Source: Flavobacteriales bacterium
GTDB lineage: Bacteria; Bacteroidota; Bacteroidia; Flavobacteriales_F; PHOS-HE28
Direction of reading: 5' to 3'
DNA length: 64,000 bases
Assembly (NCBI GenBank): GCA_016716605.1
Contig: JADJWA010000001.1
Coordinates: 2,339,001-2,403,000, forward strand
Numbering within the stretch: position 1 is the first letter of the stretch; each line of letters opens with the position of its first letter. A program made the position numbers and the translations under genes. The notes beneath the pieces are model-generated. The model ran no database searches and had not been told where the DNA came from. It saw only the letters and a program-made list of their open reading frames with translations. Below are positions 58,618 to 64,000 of this stretch, in pieces.

Positions 58618-61314
58618 ATGATGAACAAGATCCTCTTGAGCATTATCTGCTTGGTCGGCCACCTGACCGCAGCAGCCGTTACCGTGAATATCTCGGTGAA
58701 CTGGCAACCGCTGTGTACCGGCGCCAATGGTGAATTGAGCGCGTATGCAAGTGGAGGGGTGGGTCCATACACGTTCCTGTGGTCGAATGGGGCAACCAGC
58801 GAGACGATATCGAACCTGGAAGCCGGTACCTATAGCGTTACCGTGACCGATGGCAACAGCGACCAAGCGACAGATGAGATCGAGTTGACCTCCATCGACT
58901 ACTCGGACCCCAACTATTCGGGTTGGGGCACCAGGCCGTATTGTCCCGGGGTGTATCCGGATGCGCCGTTCATCATCATCGTACCCGAGCTGAGCATGGT
59001 TCAATGGGGTCCACCACCGTACTTCCTGAACGGCGAGTTCATGGATGTGGTCAACCCGTTCGAAAATTGGACGAACTACCTGGGCGCCGTGCCGGGAACT
59101 CCCGGGGTCACCTACAACATAACCTTCCAGGATGGCAATGGATGCACGGGCCAATGGCCTGTAACTCCTGTTGGTCCGGTCCAATGGCCGGTGCTGGGGA
59201 TCCTCAATATCCAGGGCTCCTGCGACAACTTCGACACAGGCAGCATCACGATCGCTTACGGCGGCACCAACGCCACCGAGACCAGTTACACGCTGGAGAA
59301 TGTGAGCATCCAACAGATGATAGTGGCGCCTGGCAATGGGCAGTGGTTGGGGCCGAACCCCGGTACGATACAGCTCAACGAACTCCCTCCGGGTGATTAC
59401 CGCTTCAGGCAGCGCATCATCGGACTGTGGGAAAGCCCCGAGTGTTACGATGAGCTCTTGTTCACCATTCCCGACCTGGGTCCCACTTGCGGCAGAGTGC
59501 AAGGACAGGCCTTCGTGGATTACAACGAGAACTGCACCAGGCAGTCGAACGAACCGTTCGCGCCGGGGCAGATCATTGAAGTGTTGCCGGGGCCCTATTA
59601 CGCGACCACGGCCGGGTCGGGAGCGTATTCGCTGATACTCCCCTTCGGCAACTACACCTTGACCCAGCAAAGCACCCAGCTGGCCGAGCATTGTGCCGGT
59701 GGCCCGATCCCCTTCACCATCGCCGCATCACCGAACATCGTCACCCGCAACCTGCCGGACACCTCGTTGGTGGGCCTTGATGTGCAAGCCATGCTCAGCA
59801 GCGGTGCTGCCCGGCCTGGGTTCGAATTCCAGTACGCCATCAACGTGCGCAACCTGACCCCAGCGGCAAGCGGCGCCACCACGGTCACGTTCACCTTCGA
59901 CCCCACCCTTACTTACCTCTCCGCCACGCCCACCCCCAGCAGTGTAAGCGGCAACACCATCACGTGGAACCAAGCCCAACTCACGGCATGGCAGTCGCGC
60001 AGTTACACCATCAGCTTCCAGGTACCGCCCGATGTGGGACTGCTGGGTTATGAATTGATGGCCACGGCCAACGTTTCCACCACCAATTCAGACGGCAACC
60101 CGGCCAACAACAGCGCCACCAACCTGCGCACCATCACCGGCGCATACGACCCCAATGACAAGCTCGCCTATACCAGCAGCGGCAGCACCGATGTTTGGGA
60201 TATCAACGACGACGAGTGGATCGATTACACCATCCGCTTCCAGAACACCGGGACGGACACGGCCTTCCATGTGGTGATCACCGACACGCTGCCTGCCAAT
60301 CTTGATCCGGGAAGCATCGTCATGGGAGCTGCCTCGCACACGTTCTCGTGGGAATTACACGGCGAAGGAACACTGAAGTTCTACTTCCCGAGCATCCTGC
60401 TGCCCGACAGCAACATCAACGAGCCGCGCAGCCACGGCCTCGTCGGTTTCCGTATCCGCCCGCGATTGCCGCTATTGCCCGGCGATGAGATCGAGAACAT
60501 CGCCAACATCTACTTCGACTTCAACCCGCCGGTGATCACCGAGCCGAGCGTGCTTGTAGTGCCTCTGCCAGGCGCGCTGGTGGCACCGCGCGTGCTGCTC
60601 GGTGGCCCATACGTGCAGGCCACGCAGCGTATGAACGATGGCCTGCGCACCGCTGGCCTGGTTCCGCTCGCCGAACCATACAGTGCACTCGGCTACAACC
60701 ATGTCGGCGGTGGGGGAGAGAGCGTTGCACCGGCCGTGCTGGCAGTCACGGGCGACAACGCCATCGTGGATTGGGTGGTGGTTGAACTGCGCAGTGCCAC
60801 GTCGCCCTATTCGGTGCTGGCCACGCGCAGCGCATTGGTGCAGCGCGATGGGGATGTGGTGGCCACGAATGGTACCGGTCCGATCACGTTCAGCCAGGGG
60901 AATGGCAACTACCGGATCGCCATCCGGCACCGCAACCACTTGGGGGCCATGACCAATGCCGCTGTGACCTTGAACACGAGCACGGCCACGCTGGTGGACC
61001 TTTCGGTTCCGGCCACGGCCACCTATGGCACCAGCGCGCGCAAAGCCGTGGGCACCCGCATGGTGCTTTGGAGCGGTGACATCAATTTTGACGGAATCGT
61101 GAAGTATGTCGGCTCAAACAATGACCGTGACCCCATCCTGACTGCAATAGGGGGCAGCACGCCCACCACGGTGGTGAGCGGCTCCTATCATGGGACGGAC
61201 GTGAACCTCGATGGACAGCTGAAGTACGTCGGAACGAACAACGACCGCGACATCATCCTGCAGACCATCGGGGGCTCGGTGCCTACCGCGGTCCGACATG
61301 AGCAACTGCCTTAA
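58618..61314 (+). CDS. Surface-protein array gene 10 (subfamily B, dockerin-like tail)
   Basis: 898 residues, 31 nt after gene 9, the largest gap in the array. Signal peptide about 1-20. The body matches the others through SprB (GGVGPYTFLWSNGATSETISNL), LNIQGSCDNFDTGSITI, CGRVQGQAFVDYNENC and the B-type GEGTLKFYFPSILLPDSN. Right after ITEPSVLV the T9SS sorting domain is absent; a different module of about 250 residues follows (VDWVVVELRSATS, LATRSALVQRDGDVV, IRHRNHLGAMT), ending in two calcium-loop repeats, DINFDGIVKYVGSNNDRD and DVNLDGQLKYVGTNNDRD. These resemble dockerin loops. How it is sorted is unknown. Confidence 0.85.
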   Translation: MMNKILLSIICLVGHLTAAAVTVNISVNWQPLCTGANGELSAYASGGVGPYTFLWSNGATSETISNLEAGTYSVTVTDGNSDQATDEIELTSIDYSDPNYSGWGTRPYCPGVYPDAPFIIIVPELSMVQWGPPPYFLNGEFMDVVNPFENWTNYLGAVPGTPGVTYNITFQDGNGCTGQWPVTPVGPVQWPVLGILNIQGSCDNFDTGSITIAYGGTNATETSYTLENVSIQQMIVAPGNGQWLGPNPGTIQLNELPPGDYRFRQRIIGLWESPECYDELLFTIPDLGPTCGRVQGQAFVDYNENCTRQSNEPFAPGQIIEVLPGPYYATTAGSGAYSLILPFGNYTLTQQSTQLAEHCAGGPIPFTIAASPNIVTRNLPDTSLVGLDVQAMLSSGAARPGFEFQYAINVRNLTPAASGATTVTFTFDPTLTYLSATPTPSSVSGNTITWNQAQLTAWQSRSYTISFQVPPDVGLLGYELMATANVSTTNSDGNPANNSATNLRTITGAYDPNDKLAYTSSGSTDVWDINDDEWIDYTIRFQNTGTDTAFHVVITDTLPANLDPGSIVMGAASHTFSWELHGEGTLKFYFPSILLPDSNINEPRSHGLVGFRIRPRLPLLPGDEIENIANIYFDFNPPVITEPSVLVVPLPGALVAPRVLLGGPYVQATQRMNDGLRTAGLVPLAEPYSALGYNHVGGGGESVAPAVLAVTGDNAIVDWVVVELRSATSPYSVLATRSALVQRDGDVVATNGTGPITFSQGNGNYRIAIRHRNHLGAMTNAAVTLNTSTATLVDLSVPATATYGTSARKAVGTRMVLWSGDINFDGIVKYVGSNNDRDPILTAIGGSTPTTVVSGSYHGTDVNLDGQLKYVGTNNDRDIILQTIGGSVPTAVRHEQLP

Positions 61315-61390
61315 GTGAAGAATTGACCGGCACAAGCAACCATTTCCTTGCCGCCCGTCATTGGAGTGCTCTTACCCAAAGACCCGCACC

Positions 61391-61519
61391 ATGGACCGCA
61401 CCGTGCCTTCGGCAAGCAAGACCCGCACCTCGGACCGCTCCGCCCTGATCCGCACCAGCATGCTCCTCTTCGCCCTGCTGGCCGTGGCCTCGTTCGCGCT
61501 CGCCCGCGTAGTGGCCTAG
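61391..61519 (+). CDS. Small single-pass membrane peptide
   Basis: 42 residues: a basic, Ser/Thr-rich N-terminus (MDRTVPSASKTRTSDRSALI) and one hydrophobic helix (MLLFALLAVASFALARVV). It follows the array by 76 nt and ends 4 nt before the stop of the convergent SGNH gene. No promoter motif or homologue is recognised, so it may be a genuine small membrane protein or chance; the clear positive-then-hydrophobic layout favours the former slightly. Confidence 0.35.
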   Translation: MDRTVPSASKTRTSDRSALIRTSMLLFALLAVASFALARVVA

Positions 61520-61523
61520 CCCC

Positions 61524-62486
61524 TCACGGGAGCCTCGGCTCTGGCAGCCAGCCGCGCCGCTCCAGCGTATCGATCAGCGCTGCATTGAACAGCTCCACGC
61601 CCGCCTGATTCAGGTGCCCCTTCGTGAAGAAGTGAAGGCTGTCTGAGAGTTCCACCTTCCCGTTCATGTTGATGTACCGCCCGCTCGCTGCCATGCGCCG
61701 TTCGAATGCGTCGTGGTCCGAGAAGCCGTTCTCATAATACCAGCGGGTCATCGGCGCCTCAACGAGGATCACCTCCACGCCTTCCTCGCGCAGAGCTTTC
61801 AGCATCCGCTCAAAGGCATTCCATTGTATCGGCAGCGGTTCCACCGGCTCGCGTTTCAGGCTCCCCTTCGGATCGAAGTTCCCCGACCTGCGCTCCACGA
61901 AGCCGCCATCGATGTAGGCATCCATGCCGCGGACCCGCGCTTCCGGCAGCCGTTCATCGGCACCAGTGGCTTGCCTCACCAGGCCATAGGCGAGGGCGTT
62001 CCATGTGAGCACATCGCGCAAGCGCAGCGCCATGCCTAGAGTATGCGCGTCGATCGGCCGGTTGGCGATCATATCGATTGCGGACTCGATGCCGTCAGAC
62101 CGGAAGGGGTTCGGATGCACTTCCACGATGACCAGCTTCGGCTTCAACCGGGACAGATGGGCCATCGCCAGCAACTCCGATTGCAGCAAGGATTGCGCGG
62201 AGGAGCCGAGGTTGAAGGACGTGTAGCCATGCTCCAGCCAGAAGCGCGGATCGAAGCCTCGGTAGGCGTGCGAACTGCCCATGAACACGATATCGACGGG
62301 TGGATGCTGAGCGAGTTCCTTCATCCGTGTGCGCTGGTGGCCGTATCCATTCAAGGGGTAACGGATATTCGGCGTGTAGGCATTGGGCAATGCGACGCTG
62401 AATAGGGTGAGCAGCACCGGGTAAAGGGCCGCGGTGAACAGGCCGAAGCCCAGCACGCGCAGCAGGAAGGGGAGGAGGGCGCGCAT
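61524..62486 (-). CDS. SGNH-hydrolase-like membrane-anchored protein (O-acetylation partner)
   Basis: 320 residues. N-terminal membrane helix about 5-33 (LLRVLGFGLFTAALYPVLL). The nucleophile block is VFMGSSHAYRGFDPRFW, a GxSx-type SGNH block I, and the C-terminal LSDSLHFFTKGHLNQAGVELF supplies the Asp-x-x-His region. The layout fits the periplasmic acyl-handling partners of MBOAT proteins (AlgJ/DltD-like). Its ATG shares one base with the TGA of the MBOAT gene upstream, so the two are translated together and probably O-acylate an envelope polysaccharide. Confidence 0.8.
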   Translation of the reverse strand: MRALLPFLLRVLGFGLFTAALYPVLLTLFSVALPNAYTPNIRYPLNGYGHQRTRMKELAQHPPVDIVFMGSSHAYRGFDPRFWLEHGYTSFNLGSSAQSLLQSELLAMAHLSRLKPKLVIVEVHPNPFRSDGIESAIDMIANRPIDAHTLGMALRLRDVLTWNALAYGLVRQATGADERLPEARVRGMDAYIDGGFVERRSGNFDPKGSLKREPVEPLPIQWNAFERMLKALREEGVEVILVEAPMTRWYYENGFSDHDAFERRMAASGRYINMNGKVELSDSLHFFTKGHLNQAGVELFNAALIDTLERRGWLPEPRLP

Positions 62487-63925
62487 CAGAACTGGAAGTA
62501 GATGAAGGGCACTTCGCCCACGGCCATGTAGATGCCAATGACCGCGATCAGCAGCGCATAGAAGCCCCAGCGAAGCGGCCAGGGCCAGCGCATTCCCTGG
62601 CGCTCCAACGCGAACTGCTGCTCACGTCCGATCCATTCGATCAGCACGAAGAAGCCGATGAGCCACGGGAGCGGCGCGTATTCGAAGACGGGCCGGTGGA
62701 AGAGGGAAGGAGAGAGCATGCCCGCGAGATAGTCGAAGGCCTGATCGAGATCCGCCGCGCGGAAGAAGACCCAGGCGATGCAGGTGAGCAGGAAGGTGAA
62801 CCCGATCCGCAAGGCCTCGCCCGGCGTGGGGAGCCTGCGCCCGGCAGCAACGATCTCCAGGTGCTGGCGGTTGGCCCCGCGCAGCAGCAATGGCAGGAAG
62901 TACAGCGCATTCAACGCGCCCCACGCGATGAAGGTCCAATTGGCACCGTGCCAGAAGCCGCTGACGAGGAAGATGATGAAGGTGTTGCGCACCGCCATCC
63001 ACCGGCCGCCCTTGCTGCCGCCGAGCGGGATGTACAGGTAGTCGCGGAACCAGGTGCTGAGGCTGATGTGCCAGCGGCGCCAGAATTCCGCCATGTCGCG
63101 CGAGAAGTAGGGGAAAGCGAAGTTGCGCATGAGCGAGAAGCCGAAGAGCCGTGCGCAGCCGATGGCGATGTCGCTGTATCCGCTGAAGTCGCCGTAGATT
63201 TGGAAGGCGAAGAGCACCGCGCCGAGCAGGAGCGTGCTGCCGCCCATGGCTTCATGTTGCCCGAAGATGCGGTCCACCTCCAGCGCGCAGTTGTCGGCGA
63301 TCACCAGCTTCTTGAAGAGGCCCCAGAGCATCTGGCGCAATCCGTCGGCGGCCTTGGCCCGGTCGAAGCGCTGGAGCACGGCGAATTGCGGCAGCAAGTT
63401 GGTGGCGCGCTCGATCGGTCCGGCAACGAGCTGCGGGAAGAAGCTCACGTACGCCGCGAAGGCCACCGGATCCCGCGATGGTGCGAGCTGCCTCCGGTAC
63501 ACATCGATCGAGTAGCTCAGGGTCTGGAAGGTGTAGAAGCTGATGCCGACCGGGAGGATGATATCGAGCCGTGCCGCCGCGATGGGCATGCCCAGGAAGG
63601 TGAAGGCGCTGGCGAATTCAGCGGCGAAGAAGTTGAAGTACTTGAAGAAGCCCAGCAGGCCGAGGTTCACCACCAGGCTCGTGGCGAGCAGGGCCTTGCG
63701 CCTTGAAGGCTCTTCCGCGCGATCCAAAGAACGGCCCACGGCATAGTCCACCACGGTGCTGAAGGCGAGCAGGGAGAGGAAGCGCCAATCCCACCAGCCG
63801 TAGAACACATAGCTGGCTGCCAGCAGGATCAGGTTGCGGCGCGCGAGGCTCGTGCCGCCGGCCAGCCAATAGAGCAGGAAGACGACCGGCAGGAAGACGG
63901 CGAAATCGAGCGAATTGAAGAGCAT
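62486..63925 (-). CDS. MBOAT O-acyltransferase (AlgI-like)
   Basis: 479 residues, about 11 membrane helices. Signature segments: LFNSLDFAVFLPVVFLLYW at the N-terminus, LPVGISFYTFQTLSYSIDVYR, FFPQLVAGPIERATNLLPQ, WRRWHISLSTWFRDYLYIPLGGS, and the catalytic His in SGFWHGANWTFIAWG. AlgI-type proteins pass acyl groups across the inner membrane to polysaccharide. It is paired with the SGNH protein downstream; no glycan synthesis genes are in the window, so the substrate is unknown. Confidence 0.93.
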   Translation of the reverse strand: MLFNSLDFAVFLPVVFLLYWLAGGTSLARRNLILLAASYVFYGWWDWRFLSLLAFSTVVDYAVGRSLDRAEEPSRRKALLATSLVVNLGLLGFFKYFNFFAAEFASAFTFLGMPIAAARLDIILPVGISFYTFQTLSYSIDVYRRQLAPSRDPVAFAAYVSFFPQLVAGPIERATNLLPQFAVLQRFDRAKAADGLRQMLWGLFKKLVIADNCALEVDRIFGQHEAMGGSTLLLGAVLFAFQIYGDFSGYSDIAIGCARLFGFSLMRNFAFPYFSRDMAEFWRRWHISLSTWFRDYLYIPLGGSKGGRWMAVRNTFIIFLVSGFWHGANWTFIAWGALNALYFLPLLLRGANRQHLEIVAAGRRLPTPGEALRIGFTFLLTCIAWVFFRAADLDQAFDYLAGMLSPSLFHRPVFEYAPLPWLIGFFVLIEWIGREQQFALERQGMRWPWPLRWGFYALLIAVIGIYMAVGEVPFIYFQF

Positions 63926-63950
63926 GCCCGGCGGAATGCGATGATGCGGC

Positions 63951-63958
63951 CAAAGATG
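63951..63958 (-). promoter_or_regulatory. Promoter motif CATCTTTG for the MBOAT-SGNH operon
   Basis: One mismatch from TAnnTTTG on the minus strand, 25 nt before the ATG at 63925. The remaining bases to 64000 show nothing further. Confidence 0.35.
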
Positions 63959-64000
63959 GCCGAAAGCCCCGGGATCAGGCTAGGCGAGAATGGGGGCGTG

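Larger units (their letters stand above)
40441..60555 (+). repeat. Dispersed 55-bp block at the module junction, ten copies
   Basis: A block reading from TTCGACTTCAACCCGCC through GTGATCACCGAGCCGAGCG to GGTGGCGGAGTTCAG occurs near 40441-40494, 42700-42754, 44886-44940, 47067-47122, 49328-49382, 51617-51671, 53830-53884, 56044-56098, 58266-58320 and (first part only) 60513-60555. Codon choice is nearly identical between copies whose surroundings have diverged. It encodes FDFNPPVITEPSVLVAEFS and separates the conserved domain from the tail. Confidence 0.8.

Noticed and set aside
1..64000. rRNA, tRNA, origin of replication or prophage
   Set aside because: No conserved rRNA segments, tRNA-like cloverleaves with CCA-proximal patterns, DnaA-box clusters or phage structural genes were noticed.

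Overview
The window looks like a chromosomal segment of a high-GC member of the Bacteroidota, most likely a Flavobacteriales relative. The evidence is type IX secretion (T9SS) C-terminal sorting domains, SprB-type repeats, the Bacteroidota variants of Lgt, WbqC and acyl-CoA carboxylase, a DUF4878 lipoprotein, no visible Shine-Dalgarno pattern, and a promoter element of the TAnnTTTG class (mostly TACTTTCG or TACCTTCG here) just upstream of nearly every isolated transcription unit. No rRNA, tRNA, CRISPR array or prophage was seen. No gene-free stretch exceeds about 150 bases.

Layout. 1-600: the C-terminal end of a REP-associated (Y1/IS200-like) transposase whose reading frame contains copies of a 20-bp perfect palindrome. 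600-13266: mostly housekeeping genes (acyl-CoA carboxylase beta subunit, cold-shock protein, a small T9SS protein, alpha/beta hydrolase, YiiX-like hydrolase, DUF4878 lipoprotein, WbqC-like protein, envelope protein, MnmE, type II NADH dehydrogenase, MFS exporter, SucD). 13384-17886: a compact operon with a NarL-type response regulator, an unknown acidic protein, a secreted HExxH peptidase-like protein and a TPR histidine kinase. 18038-24715: a giant FG-GAP repeat surface protein and a second T9SS cargo. The response regulator and the FG-GAP gene share an identical 20-bp upstream element, suggesting one regulatory circuit. 24833-38377: aconitase, outer-membrane proteins, a four-helix-bundle gene flanked by inverted octamer arrays, an MFS gene, a metal module (DtxR-like regulator and ZIP transporter, divergent from a TonB receptor), inositol monophosphatase, Lgt and MtaB.

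38516-61314 is the most striking region: ten consecutive, co-oriented paralogous genes of about 2.2-2.7 kb, spaced by -4 to +31 nt. Each encodes a signal peptide, an SprB-like repeat, a variable middle region, an SdrD-B-like module and a conserved domain containing SYDPNDK and FQNTGTDTAF. Nine end in a T9SS sorting domain; the last swaps it for a tail with two dockerin-like loops. A short DNA block conserved in all ten lies exactly where the C-terminal module changes, which suggests modular recombination. I read it as an operon-encoded, diversified surface-protein repertoire.

61391-63925: a 42-residue membrane peptide and an MBOAT/SGNH pair of the polysaccharide O-acetylation type. All functions are inferred from sequence by eye; no database search was run.
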